Translations under genes and position numbers: made by a program
Source: Devosia soli
GTDB taxonomy: Bacteria > Pseudomonadota > Alphaproteobacteria > Rhizobiales > Devosiaceae
NCBI RefSeq assembly: GCF_000970455.1
Contig: NZ_LAJG01000014.1
Coordinates: 744,001-808,000, forward strand
DNA: 64,000 bases
Direction: 5' to 3'
The notes under the pieces: model-generated
Databases searched by the model: none
The model's input: only the letters and a program-made list of their open reading frames with translations
What the model was told of the DNA's origin: nothing
Shown: piece after piece, positions 43,352 to 51,953 of the stretch
How the letters are laid out: each line of letters opens with the position of its first letter
Numbering within the stretch: position 1 is the stretch's first letter

Positions 43352-43804
43352 CTAAGCGCCGTAGCGCGCAATGGTAAGTCGATGAAACTGCAGGTTTTTG
43401 GCGTTCGGCCATAGGAGCGGATCATCAGCCAAAAACAACTCTGCCCCTGGCTTCACCGCATCTTCTAATTCAGCCGGTAACTCACCCGACTGGGCGACCA
43501 GCACCGTGCCGTCCTCTGCGACGCTCACCACGCCAGTCGAAAAAAGTTGCGCGATCCGCGATTCGAGCACCAGCACGTTGCCGATCTCCAATTCGCCGCC
43601 GAATTCACGCGGATGGATCAGCACCACCTCGAGCTTTTCAAGCAGATTCTTATCTTGGGGATCGAAGCCCAAGCCACTGATTGCGCAGCGATATCCGTAG
43701 CTCTGCAAAGCGAAGCGATAGAAGGCGACGCGCATGTCGGTCGCGGCATCGAACCGCGCCATGGGCTGTTCCCCAAAACCGCGCTGGTCGTCTTCTTCGA
43801 TCAT
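43352..43804 (-). CDS. Degenerate HNH-like (HNH_2-type) protein
   Basis: This is a ~150-residue protein. Its sequence order resembles the HNH_2 fold: YGYRCAISGLGFDP (the C-A-I-S-G start), LIHPREFGG, EIGNVLVLESRIAQLFSTGVVSV, then a PGAELFLADDPLLWPN...LQFHRLTI end. The second zinc Cys and the final catalytic His of active nucleases are missing (the H position reads R in ESRIAQLF). It may bind DNA or be a catalytically dead relative. ATG at 43804 is chosen; a TTG at 43828 is unlikely. It stands alone with no restriction partner nearby. Confidence 0.65.
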   Translation of the reverse strand: MIEEDDQRGFGEQPMARFDAATDMRVAFYRFALQSYGYRCAISGLGFDPQDKNLLEKLEVVLIHPREFGGELEIGNVLVLESRIAQLFSTGVVSVAEDGTVLVAQSGELPAELEDAVKPGAELFLADDPLLWPNAKNLQFHRLTIARYGA

Positions 43805-44029
43805 CACTGCCCCGACAAAACAGTGCAATCTTAGGGAGATTTTACAATAGTGGAAACCCTGAGCGCAGCTGTCGTGACGCCTAAGTGAAATGGCGTTTTG
43901 TTTCGCACCGTTCCGAGAGTAGAAAATACCTCATCGACGGAACCCTCGGCACAAGATTGTCGACTGCGCAGATAGAGATATTTCGGGCCACGCCCTAATC
44001 TGCCCGCCAGCCCTTTTTCGGAGCGTCTC

Positions 44030-45514
44030 ATGACCACCAAAACCCTCCTCGTCGCCGCTCTTTTGGCTGGCGTCACCCTGCCCGCCGCAGCCTTTGCGCA
44101 GGAATACAATGCCGATGCCACCATTCGCATCGGCTCGCTCTACGAGCCCCAGAACCTCGACAACACCGCCGGCGCCGGCCAGGGCATCAACGAAGCTTTT
44201 AATGGCAATGTCTACGAAGCCCTGTTCGAGCTGACCGATGCCGGCTCCGTCGAACCCAAGCTCGTCGACAGCTATGAAACGAGCGAAGACGGCCTGACCT
44301 ACACCTTCAAGCTCAAGCCCGGCGTCACCTTCCATTCCGGCGATCCGCTGACCGCAGCCGATGTGAAATATTCCATCGAGCGCGTCACCGCCGAGGCTTC
44401 GAAGAGCTCGCGCAAGAAGAGCCTTTCGACCATCACCGGCATCGAAACGCCCGACGACCAGACGGTCGTGATCACCCTCTCGGCGCGCTCGATCTCGCTG
44501 CCCTACAATCTCTCCTATGTTTGGATCGTCAACGACGCCGCTACCGATATCACCGCCACCGAAGACGGCACCGGCCCCTATACGCTCGGCGAATGGCGCC
44601 GCGGTTCGGCCCTCGCGCTCGAGCGCAACGACGCCTATTGGGGCGATGCCCCGACCAATGGCGAAGTGATCTACACCTATTTCACCGACGCCACCGCGCT
44701 CAATAACGCGCTGCTCACCAACGCCGTCGACATCATCACCTCGGTCCAGAGCCCGGATTCGCTTGCCCAGTTCCAGGGCAATTCGGCCTACACGGTCACC
44801 GAAGGCGCCTCCACAACCAAGGAAATCCTGGCTTACAACGACCGCGTCGCCCCCTTCGACAACGTTAAGGTCCGCAAGGCGCTCGCGCGCGCTACCGATA
44901 AGGCCCGCCTCCTCAACTCCATCTGGGGCGAATATGGCACACTGATCGGCTCCTTCGTGCCGCCGACCGACCCATGGTATGTCGATCTCACCAGCGTCGA
45001 TGCCTACGACGTCGAAAGCGCCAAGGCCCTCCTTGCCGAAGCCGGCTATCCCGATGGCTTTGAATTCACCCTCGACACCCCGGACTACGATCCCCATCCG
45101 ATCGTCGCGCAGTTCCTGCAGTCCGAATATGCCAAGATCGGCGTCAAGGTGAATATCAACATCATCACCGCCAATGAATGGTACACCAAGGTCTACCAGG
45201 CCCACGATTTCCAGGCGACTCTGCAGGAACACGTCAACCACCGCGACATCGTCTTCTACGGCAACCCGGACTTCTACTGGGGCTACAACAACCCCGACGT
45301 CGTCAAGCTGATCGCTGACTCCGAATCCGCCGCCACCGAAGCCGAACAGACCGAAAAACTGACCGAAGCCAACAAGCTGATTGCTGAAGACGCGGCCAGC
45401 AACTGGCTCTACCTCTACCCCCAGATCGTCGTCTCCGCCGCCAACGTCACCGGCTACCCCGTCAACGGCCTGAACTCTCAGTTCTTCGCCTACGACATTC
45501 AGAAGGCTGAGTGA
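44030..45514 (+). CDS. ABC transporter substrate-binding protein, family 5
   Basis: This 494-residue periplasmic binding protein has a signal peptide (residues 1-23, ending AFAQ) and a family 5 signature around residues 95-120 (FKLKPGVTFHSGDPLTAADVKYSIERV). A closing helix NKLIAEDAASNWLYLYPQIV follows. GGAG precedes the ATG. It heads a five-gene importer operon whose permease, ATPase and DUF1684 genes follow. The ligand class is peptide, opine or similar; it cannot be narrowed down. Confidence 0.93.
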   Translation: MTTKTLLVAALLAGVTLPAAAFAQEYNADATIRIGSLYEPQNLDNTAGAGQGINEAFNGNVYEALFELTDAGSVEPKLVDSYETSEDGLTYTFKLKPGVTFHSGDPLTAADVKYSIERVTAEASKSSRKKSLSTITGIETPDDQTVVITLSARSISLPYNLSYVWIVNDAATDITATEDGTGPYTLGEWRRGSALALERNDAYWGDAPTNGEVIYTYFTDATALNNALLTNAVDIITSVQSPDSLAQFQGNSAYTVTEGASTTKEILAYNDRVAPFDNVKVRKALARATDKARLLNSIWGEYGTLIGSFVPPTDPWYVDLTSVDAYDVESAKALLAEAGYPDGFEFTLDTPDYDPHPIVAQFLQSEYAKIGVKVNINIITANEWYTKVYQAHDFQATLQEHVNHRDIVFYGNPDFYWGYNNPDVVKLIADSESAATEAEQTEKLTEANKLIAEDAASNWLYLYPQIVVSAANVTGYPVNGLNSQFFAYDIQKAE

Positions 45515-45530
45515 TTTCTCACCCACAGGT

Positions 45531-45600
45531 TGTCACCCAGGCGAAAGCCGGGGCCCATCCTGAGATCTCAAGATGGATACCCGCCTGCGCGGGGATGACA
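45531..45600. repeat. Family A-like diverged repeat after SBP gene
   Basis: TGTCACCCAGGCGAAAGCCGGGGCCCATCC and later CCCGCCTGCGCGGGGATGACA are inverted relatives with the same TGTCA/TGACA edges. This is the common alphaproteobacterial pattern of a paired hairpin after a gene. It may slow transcription between the SBP and the permease. Confidence 0.6.
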
Positions 45601-45644
45601 CCGAGTGTATGGTAAGCGACGCAGCCGAGACAAACTCGAAAAAT

Positions 45645-45680
45645 CCCTCCCCCTCCCAGGGGGAGGCTAGGTGGGGGTCA
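45645..45680. repeat. Family B repeat core
   Basis: CCCTCCCCCTCCCAGGGGGAGGCTAGGTGGGGGTCA shares the CCTCCCCC...GGGGGAGGCTAGG core with the element at 10338-10436. It sits just before the broken permease gene. Confidence 0.6.
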
Positions 45681-45782
45681 CTCACCATTCCCATCAAACA
45701 CTTCCCACCGGCCCAACAGCCGGTGGCTTTGCTTTCCCGCCCCCGCTAATATTGCGCCCGATACCGCGCAAGGAATCTCCCC

Positions 45783-46744
45783 ATTCTCGTCTACCTCCTC
45801 CGCCGCACGCTGATCCTTCTCGCTTCGCTCTTCGTCGCAGCGGTGGTTCTCTTCGTGCTCCTGCGCCTTCTTCCCGGCGATCCCGCCAATGCCCTTCTCG
45901 GCGTCGGCGCCACCGAGCAGCAGATCGCCGCCGCGCGCGCCCAGGTCGGCTCCGATCAGCCTCTCGCCGTGCAATTCGTCAGCTTCCTTGGCAATATCGC
46001 CCGGCTCGATCTCGGCACCTCCTTTGTCAGCCGTGCCTCGGTGCTGGAAGAAATCGGCAACCGCATGTCGGTCACCCTGCCGCTGACTTTCCTGGGCTTC
46101 TTGATCGCGCTGATCCTCGCCGTCCCCTTGGGCATCCTCGCCGCCGTCCGCTCCGAAAAATGGTACGGGACGGCCATCTCGGTCATCTCTCAGCTCGGCA
46201 TCGCCATCCCCGTCTTCTGGGTGGGCATCCTGCTGGTCACACTCTTTTCCATCAATTTGCGCTGGCTCCCCTCCGGCGGCTTCCCCCTCAAGGGCTGGGC
46301 CAATTTCGACGAAGCCATCACCGGCATGATCTTGCCCGCCCTCACCATCGGCCTCGTCATGGGCGCCTCGCTCCTCCGTTATGTCCGCGCCGCGACGCTC
46401 GACGTGCTCGGCAGCGATACCTGCGCACCGCCCGCGCCCTCGGTGCCAGTTTCCCCGAAGCGCTGATCCGCCATGGCCTCCGCAACGGCGCTGTGCCGGT
46501 GATTTCCATTCTCGGCATCGAACTCGCCAGCACCTTCCTCGGCGCCGTTGTCATCGAGCGCGTTTTCTCGCTGCCAGGCCTCGGCTCCATGCTGCTCCTC
46601 GCCATCCAGCAGCGCGATTATCCCAATGTGCAGGGCGTCCTTTTCATCTCGACGCTCCTTGTCCTCCTCATAGGCTTTGCCGCCGACATCGCCCAGCGCC
46701 TGATCGATCCGCGCCTCCGCTCAACCGGGAGCGCCCGCGCATGA
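45783..46744 (+). pseudogene. ABC transporter permease (DppB-like), frameshifted
   Basis: This is the first permease gene of the operon, in two frames. The first part (to ~46423) reads VYLLRRTLILLASLFVAAVVLFVLLRLLPGDP... to ATLDVLGSD. The second part continues in the next frame as YLRTARALGASFPEALIRHGLRN...DPRLRS to 46744. The join needs one extra T after GCAGCGAT near 46423, so a single base is missing in the EAA loop region. In addition, the position expected for ATG is ATT at 45783, preceded by AGGA. The only later start in frame is GTG at 45843, which would remove the first membrane helix. Two independent defects argue for a decaying gene, although a sequence error or an ATT start is possible. 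Confidence 0.8.
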
Positions 46745-47586
46745 CAACCGAAATCGTCGCCGCCCCCCAGCGCCAGCGTCGCCCGCTCATCCTCTGGGCC
46801 GGCCTTATTCTCGTCGGACTCCACGTCTTCGCCGGCCTCCTGAGCCTCGTCTGGCTGCCCTATGACCCGACCGCCATGGCCGGCGGTCGTCTCGAAGGCC
46901 CTAGCTTTCTCCACTGGGTTGGCACCGATAGGCTCGGCCGCGATCTCTTCACCCAGATGATGATCGGCAGCCGCATCGCCCTCACCGTCGGCCTCGGCGC
47001 CGTCGCAATTGGCGCCGCCATCGGCGTCACCCTCGGCATTCTGGCCGCCTTCGCCACGCGCTGGCTCGACGACGCCCTCGCCGCCACGCTCGATATCCTC
47101 ATCGCCTTCCCGACGCTCCTCATCGCCATGCTGGTCGTTGCCGCCAGCGACACAGCCAATCTATGGTCGGCTATCATCGCGCTTGGCATCGCGCTCTCAG
47201 CCATCGTCGCGCGCCTTACCCGCATTCTCGCCAAGCGCGTGCTGGTGATGGACTACATCACCGCCGCCCGGACCTCGGGCAGTAGCTGGCCGAAAATCGT
47301 CGCCATCCATATTCTCCCCAATATCTGGCCGACCCTCGCGGTCAATTTCGCCCTGCAATTCGGCCTCGCCGTCATTGCCGAAGCGTCTCTCTCCTATCTC
47401 GGCCTTGGCGCGCCGCCGCCCAACGCCTCCTGGGGCCGCATCCTGCAAGAGGCACAGGGCACGGTCTATACCGCCCCCCTCGGCGCCATCGCCCCCGGCA
47501 TAGCCCTTGTCTCCCTCGCCATCGGCGTCAATCTCCTCGCCGACGGCCTCCGCGACGCCATCGACCCCACGAGGCGCTCCCGGTGA
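46741..47586 (+). CDS. ABC transporter permease (DppC-like)
   Basis: This 281-residue inner-membrane permease has a first helix LILWAGLILVGLHVFAGLLSLVWL, VGTDRLGRDLFTQMMIGSRIALTVGLGAVAIG, the EAA loop MDYITAARTSGSSWPKIVAIHILPN (~residues 175-200) and the end SLAIGVNLLADGLRDAIDP. The ATG at 46741 overlaps the stop of the frameshifted partner (ATGA). It appears intact, but needs the DppB-like partner to form a pore. Confidence 0.92.
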   Translation: MTTEIVAAPQRQRRPLILWAGLILVGLHVFAGLLSLVWLPYDPTAMAGGRLEGPSFLHWVGTDRLGRDLFTQMMIGSRIALTVGLGAVAIGAAIGVTLGILAAFATRWLDDALAATLDILIAFPTLLIAMLVVAASDTANLWSAIIALGIALSAIVARLTRILAKRVLVMDYITAARTSGSSWPKIVAIHILPNIWPTLAVNFALQFGLAVIAEASLSYLGLGAPPPNASWGRILQEAQGTVYTAPLGAIAPGIALVSLAIGVNLLADGLRDAIDPTRRSR

Positions 47587-48392
47587 CCTCTCTCCTCACG
47601 CTCAAAAATCTTTCCGTCTCGACCGGCGGCAAAACGCTGATCCACGGCCTCTCCTTCTCCCTCGAAAAGGGCGAGCGACTTGGCCTCATCGGCGAATCGG
47701 GCTCCGGTAAGTCCCTTACCGCCCTCGCCGCCACCGGCCTCCTCCCCGCCGGCCTCCGCGCCAGCGGCTCCGCCATCCTTGCCGGGACCGAGGTCATCGG
47801 CGCCCCCGAGCGCCAGCTCAACACGCTCCGCGGCACCGCCGCCGCCATCGTTTTCCAGGAACCGCTGACCGCGCTCGACCCACTCATGCGCGTCGGCAAA
47901 CAGGTCGCCGAACCCCTCGCCCGCCGCGCCAAGCGCGACGGCCAGCCGCTCCATAGCGAAGCCCTCGATCAAGCCGTCCTCGCGCTTCTCACCGAAGTCG
48001 CCCTGCCCGATCCGCCGCGCATCGCCCGCGCTTATCCCCACGAACTTTCGGGCGGCCAGCGCCAGCGCATCGCCATCGCCATGGCCCTCGCCTGCAAGCC
48101 AGACCTCTTGATTGCCGACGAGCCCACCACCGCACTCGACGTGACCACCCAGGCCGAAATCCTCGCGCTGATCGACCGCCTCGTGCGTGAGCGCAACATG
48201 GCGCTCCTCTTCATCAGCCACGACCTCCCCGTCGTCGCCAACACCGTCAGCCGCGTCGTCGTCCTCCGCCAGGGCGAGGCCGTCGAAGCGGGCAGCGTCG
48301 CCAACGTTTTCGGCAATCCACAGCACGATTACACCAAAAGCCTTCTGGCCGCCGCGCGCAGTTTCGATCGGGCCTTGGAGGGCACGCCATGA
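47583..48392 (+). CDS. ABC transporter ATPase (DppD-like)
   Basis: This 269-residue ATPase has Walker [12 protein letters not shown] (~residues 37-47), Q-loop [12 protein letters not shown], signature [16 protein letters not shown], Walker [13 protein letters not shown] and FISHDLP. It starts with GTG overlapping the upstream stop (GTGA) and ends overlapping the next gene (ATGA). It is shorter than usual DppD because the C-terminal Cys zone is lost, as in many compact two-ATPase operons. Confidence 0.92.
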   Translation: MTSLLTLKNLSVSTGGKTLIHGLSFSLEKGERLGLIGESGSGKSLTALAATGLLPAGLRASGSAILAGTEVIGAPERQLNTLRGTAAAIVFQEPLTALDPLMRVGKQVAEPLARRAKRDGQPLHSEALDQAVLALLTEVALPDPPRIARAYPHELSGGQRQRIAIAMALACKPDLLIADEPTTALDVTTQAEILALIDRLVRERNMALLFISHDLPVVANTVSRVVVLRQGEAVEAGSVANVFGNPQHDYTKSLLAAARSFDRALEGTP

Positions 48393-49150
48393 CCCTCATC
48401 CAGGTCCAGAACGTCGATTTCGGCTATAGCGCCAATCGACAAATCCTGAGCGACATCAACCTCGATATCGCCCCCGGCGACACCGTTGGCCTCGTCGGCG
48501 AAAGCGGCTCGGGCAAGACCACGCTCCTCCGCCTCCTCCTCGGCCTCGCCCGCCCGGATCGCGGCAGCATCACCTTTGATGGCCAAACCCTCGACACCGG
48601 CAACCGCGCCTTTATGCGCCAATTCCGGCGCCAGGCGCAGATCGTCTTCCAGGATCCCTATTCTTCCCTCGATCCGCGCCAAACCATCTTTTCGATCATC
48701 GCCGAGCCGCTCCGCTCTCTGAAGATCGACGGCGACCACCGCCAGATGGTCGCAGACGCCCTGGAAGCCGTTGGCCTCGATCGCGACGCCGCCACCCGCT
48801 ATTCGCATCAGTTCTCGGGCGGCCAGCGCCAGCGCATTGCCATCGCCCGCGCCATCGTCGCCCGTCCGCGCTTTCTCCTCGCCGATGAAGCGGTCAGCGC
48901 ACTTGATCTCACCACACGCACTCGCATCGTCGATCTCCTCGCCCGTCTCAGCGCCGAGATGACCCTGCTTTTCGTTTCCCACGATATCGGCGTCGTCGCA
49001 GCCCTCTGCCGCCGCATCGTCATCATCGAAAAAGGCCGGATCGTCGAACACGGCGAGACCGCCGAAATCCTTAAGAACCCTCAGCACCCCTATACGCAGC
49101 GTCTGCTTGCCAGTGTGCCGCGCCTCACCGTCAACGAGATTTCATCATGA
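48389..49150 (+). CDS. ABC transporter ATPase (DppF-like)
   Basis: This 253-residue ATPase has Walker [12 protein letters not shown] (~residues 38-48), IVFQDPYSSLDPRQT, signature [15 protein letters not shown], Walker B FLLADEAVSALDLTTR and FVSHDIG. The usual HPYTQRLL end is present. It overlaps the first ATPase and the DUF1684 gene (ATGA each), so the four intact genes are translated as a unit. It pairs with the DppD-like ATPase. Confidence 0.92.
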   Translation: MTLIQVQNVDFGYSANRQILSDINLDIAPGDTVGLVGESGSGKTTLLRLLLGLARPDRGSITFDGQTLDTGNRAFMRQFRRQAQIVFQDPYSSLDPRQTIFSIIAEPLRSLKIDGDHRQMVADALEAVGLDRDAATRYSHQFSGGQRQRIAIARAIVARPRFLLADEAVSALDLTTRTRIVDLLARLSAEMTLLFVSHDIGVVAALCRRIVIIEKGRIVEHGETAEILKNPQHPYTQRLLASVPRLTVNEISS

Positions 49151-49929
49151 CCGACTACGCAACCGAATATGCCGAGTGGCAGGCAAAGCGCCTCGCCGCC
49201 CTCAAAGCCCCGAACGGCTGGCTCAACATCATCGCCCGCGTCTGGCTCGCCGAAGGCACCGTCGCCGTCGGCAGCGCCGCCGACAATGACATCATCCTCT
49301 CGTCCGGCCCCTCGCATATCGGCAGCCTCACGCAGGACGCCGATGGCCAGGTGACTTACACGCCCGAAGACGGCGCCCCGCAGGTTCTCGAACTCTCCAA
49401 ATACAATCCGCCCCGCTTCACCGCTGGCAATCTCCTCCTTGAGGTAACAACCCTCAACGGCGAAAACGCCCTCCGCGTCCGCGACACCACGTCGGACGCC
49501 CCAGAAAAGCTGCAGCCGCTCGAATACTTTCCGCTCGACCCTACCTGGCGCATCGTCGCCGATTGGGTAGAGCTCGAAACCGCCAAGGGCCTGACCATCG
49601 ACACCTCCAAGTCGATCCCCACCGATGTCGAAGCAACCCACAAAGCCGTCTTCACCCGCGATGGCGTCACATATGAACTGCTCGCCACCCATGGCACGCC
49701 GGAAGCGCCCCAATTCGTCATTCGCGACCAGACGTCCAAGGATTCGACCTACGCCGCCTGCCGCTTCGTCTTCGGCGAAGACGTGACGGACAAGACTATC
49801 GTCCTCGACTTCAACAAGGCGATAAATCCGCCCTGCGCCTTCACCGAGCACGCCGTCTGCCCCCTGCCGCCCGCCGAAAACGTCCTCCCCATCCGCATCG
49901 AGGCCGGCGAAAAGCGGCTGCACGACTAA
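49147..49929 (+). CDS. DUF1684 domain protein
   Basis: This 260-residue protein matches DUF1684: EWQAKRLAALKAPNGWLNIIARVWL at the start, a beta-rich middle (LEVTTLNGENALRVRDTTSDAPEKLQPLEYFPLDPTWRIVADW) and the Cys-containing end CAFTEHAVCPLPPAENVLPIRIEAGE. It overlaps the second ATPase gene, as the last gene of the importer operon. Function is unknown; no signal peptide is seen. It recurs with peptide-type ABC genes in related bacteria by my recollection, which is weak evidence. Confidence 0.85.
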   Translation: MTDYATEYAEWQAKRLAALKAPNGWLNIIARVWLAEGTVAVGSAADNDIILSSGPSHIGSLTQDADGQVTYTPEDGAPQVLELSKYNPPRFTAGNLLLEVTTLNGENALRVRDTTSDAPEKLQPLEYFPLDPTWRIVADWVELETAKGLTIDTSKSIPTDVEATHKAVFTRDGVTYELLATHGTPEAPQFVIRDQTSKDSTYAACRFVFGEDVTDKTIVLDFNKAINPPCAFTEHAVCPLPPAENVLPIRIEAGEKRLHD

Positions 49930-49930
49930 C

Positions 49931-50036
49931 CCCTGGTAGCCTCCCCCTGGTAGGGAGAGGGATCTGCGGTGGCTCGCGGGCAACGCAACAAACTCGATAC
50001 GCCCCCCCTATCAGGGAGAGGTTGGGTGGGGTTCGA
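49931..50036. repeat. Family B-like repeat pair
   Basis: CCTGGTAGCCTCCCCCTGGTAGGGAGAGGG and the downstream inverted CCCCCCTATCAGGGAGAGGTTGGGTGGGG share the CCTCCCCC core and the CAGGGAGAGG edge. They lie between the DUF1684 stop and the terminator of the divergent GlsB-like gene. Confidence 0.55.
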
Positions 50037-50051
50037 GATGGCACAGGTAAC

Positions 50052-50082
50052 AAAAAAAGGCCGGCATCCCTGCCGACCTTTC
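50052..50082 (-). terminator. Rho-independent terminator of the GlsB-like gene
   Basis: On the minus strand GAAAGGTCGGCAGGGATGCCGGCCTTTTTTT forms a ~10-bp stem (one mismatch) followed by seven T. It begins about 20 bases after the stop at 50102. Confidence 0.8.
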
Positions 50083-50101
50083 CAAAAACTTTCTCGCGGT
50101 T

Positions 50102-50353
50102 CTAGCGCCTTATCGCGCGCACCAAGGCAATAAGAATACACGCACCGACGAGCCCCGCGATCAGGTAGCCAATCCAGCCACCGAACGAGATGCCGATGAT
50201 CCCGAAGAGGAAACTGGCGATCGCCGCGCCGACGATGCCGAGCACGATGTTTAGAAAAAGTCCGGTATTGGTCTTCATGATGTTGGATGCGATCCAACCT
50301 GCCAAACCGCCGATGATGATGGCTGCAATCCAGCCGATACCTGCGTCACCCAT
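50102..50353 (-). CDS. GlsB/YeaQ/YmgE-family membrane protein
   Basis: This 83-residue protein consists almost entirely of three Gly-rich membrane helices (GWIAAIIIGGLAGWIASNIM; FLNIVLGIVGAAIASFLFGII; WIGYLIAGLVGACILIALV), with a basic C-terminus. The MGDAGIGWI start and the NIVLGIVGAAIAS segment are family hallmarks. Members respond to stress or acid; the molecular role is unknown. It is a single gene with its own terminator. Confidence 0.92.
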   Translation of the reverse strand: MGDAGIGWIAAIIIGGLAGWIASNIMKTNTGLFLNIVLGIVGAAIASFLFGIIGISFGGWIGYLIAGLVGACILIALVRAIRR

Positions 50354-50439
50354 ATCGTAAACCCCACTGTTTGGATCGCCCCGACCCGAGGCGCCTGATT
50401 AAACGCCTTGTGAACAAAACGGTTGCGCGCAAGCGACAG

Positions 50440-50757
50440 TCAGAAGTCGAAGATCCAGGCCCCGCCGGCTTCGGTGAACCGGCCCATGCTGGGTGCCGAC
50501 CAGCCTCGATCGATCGAATAAAGACGCACGCGGCAGGTCACGACACCATTGGGGTGCTTGGCGCAGCCAGTGGCTTCGAGCCGGACGCGGTCGCGCCGAA
50601 TAGTGACATCGCGCTGCAGGATGCGGCCATTCCCGAGCATGGCGTCGATGGCCTGGGTCACAGTTGGGCCGCCGGTAATCAGGGGCGGCTCTTCTGAGCT
50701 GCATCCGAGCAGCGTAAAAAAGCCAAGCACAGCGACAACTTGCAGTGTCCGCATCAT
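50440..50757 (-). CDS. Small lipoprotein, unknown function
   Basis: This ~105-residue protein starts with a lipoprotein signal peptide: two basic/neutral residues, VVAVLGFFTLLGC with a lipobox at LLGC (~residue 18). The mature part has ~85 residues including two cysteines (TGCAKHPNGVVTCRVRLY, probably a disulfide) and the end GGAWIFDF. I do not recognise the family. The double ATG at 50757 follows GGAGGG. It lies close to the GlsB-like gene but on the other side of an 86-base gap. Confidence 0.8.
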   Translation of the reverse strand: MMRTLQVVAVLGFFTLLGCSSEEPPLITGGPTVTQAIDAMLGNGRILQRDVTIRRDRVRLEATGCAKHPNGVVTCRVRLYSIDRGWSAPSMGRFTEAGGAWIFDF

Positions 50758-50936
50758 GGAACCCTCCCCGCTCCATAAGGCTAGCCTAGCCAAGAGCGGT
50801 AAATTCCGCGTTTCGCAGGCTATGCGCAGCTTGACGGATCGGAATGGCTTGAAGGCGCCCCCCGCCTTTGCTAGTCAAAAGCGGATGTTCTTAGTCATAT
50901 TAAAAAACGGCCAGATCGGTTCTCCCAGGCTGCGTC

Positions 50937-51842
50937 ATGCATCAACATACCTTTTGTAGCGCGCTGTGCCTTGAGCGCGGCGAACCTCTGGCAGGCCTGG
51001 GGAATGCGCCAAAACGTGCTCTGCTGCTGGCATGGCCACGCGGAAAATGGCGAACGCCGAAATGGGAATCGATTGGCATGTCGCCGGCACTGACCGACGC
51101 GCTGGGCGCGGCCAATGACGCTGACATCCATGTTGCGCTGGTCGATAAAGTCGAAGCACCCAGAAGCTTGCCGACGCTCCACGCCATGCCGGAAAATGTT
51201 TCCTCCCGCTTCGACAGCGACGAGGAGCTGGTGGCGGCGGTTCGATCCTATACTCGTGGCGAGATGTTTGCGGGCGCGCAGGAAACACGCACGACAATCC
51301 TTTGCTGCACCGATAGCCGCCGCGACGCCTGCTGCGCCCGTCATGGATTTGCGACCTACAAGGCGCTTGTCGCTGCGGCCGATCCGGAGCGGATCAACGT
51401 CGTGCAGGCCACTCATATCGGCGGCTGCCGGTTCGCCGCATCGCTGATGGTCTTGCCTTCACGCCAGCGCTACGGGCGGATGAGGCCGGATGACGCGGTT
51501 CCCTTTCTCGATGCAATTGGAAACGGCGAGATTTACTTGGAAGCATATCGCGGTCGCGCCGACGCGCCCGAAGCGGCACAGGTGGCTGAGCTGGCAGCCA
51601 TGCGATGGGCCGTCGATCATGGCTTGCCAACGACATCCCCGATCCTCGAAGCCAAGCCAAGGACTGCGAATTCGGTCGACCAGCTATGGGTGGAGGCGAC
51701 ATTGCCCGGCGCGGTTCTCAGTATTCGCCTTCGCGCTCAGGATTTCTTTGTCCAGGGCAATTGCGACATCGCTTCCCGTGGCGAGGGCAAGATCACCCCA
51801 CGCTGGGTGCTCGATGATATCGAGGCGACATCCGCCTCTTAA
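50937..51842 (+). CDS. Sucrase/ferredoxin-like protein
   Basis: This 301-residue protein belongs to the Suc_Fer-like family (thioredoxin-fold ferredoxin-like). The C-terminal half has LCCTDSRRDACCARHG (~residues 122-137) with possible cluster-binding Cys residues, and THIGGCRFAASLMVLPSRQRYGR (~160-182). The N-terminal half opens with FCSALCLERGEPLAG. Some relatives bind 2Fe-2S; here the spacing is not fully typical. Function is unknown. It precedes the sugar dehydrogenase by 111 bases on the same strand and may or may not share its transcript. Confidence 0.85.
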   Translation: MHQHTFCSALCLERGEPLAGLGNAPKRALLLAWPRGKWRTPKWESIGMSPALTDALGAANDADIHVALVDKVEAPRSLPTLHAMPENVSSRFDSDEELVAAVRSYTRGEMFAGAQETRTTILCCTDSRRDACCARHGFATYKALVAAADPERINVVQATHIGGCRFAASLMVLPSRQRYGRMRPDDAVPFLDAIGNGEIYLEAYRGRADAPEAAQVAELAAMRWAVDHGLPTTSPILEAKPRTANSVDQLWVEATLPGAVLSIRLRAQDFFVQGNCDIASRGEGKITPRWVLDDIEATSAS

Positions 51843-51953
51843 ATTGTCTCGCAGCAAATTGGATTTGAGCCGGGATTAGGTCTTTCCCGCGTCGGTCGCC
51901 GTGCTAATAAGATGGCCCGCGTCGGTTCCATACATGTCATTCGAGATGCTGCG

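Noticed and set aside
43931..45526. 531-codon frame opposite the SBP gene at 44030
   Set aside because: Gly/Val/Asp-rich shadow of a clear binding-protein gene; no recognisable domain or ribosome site.
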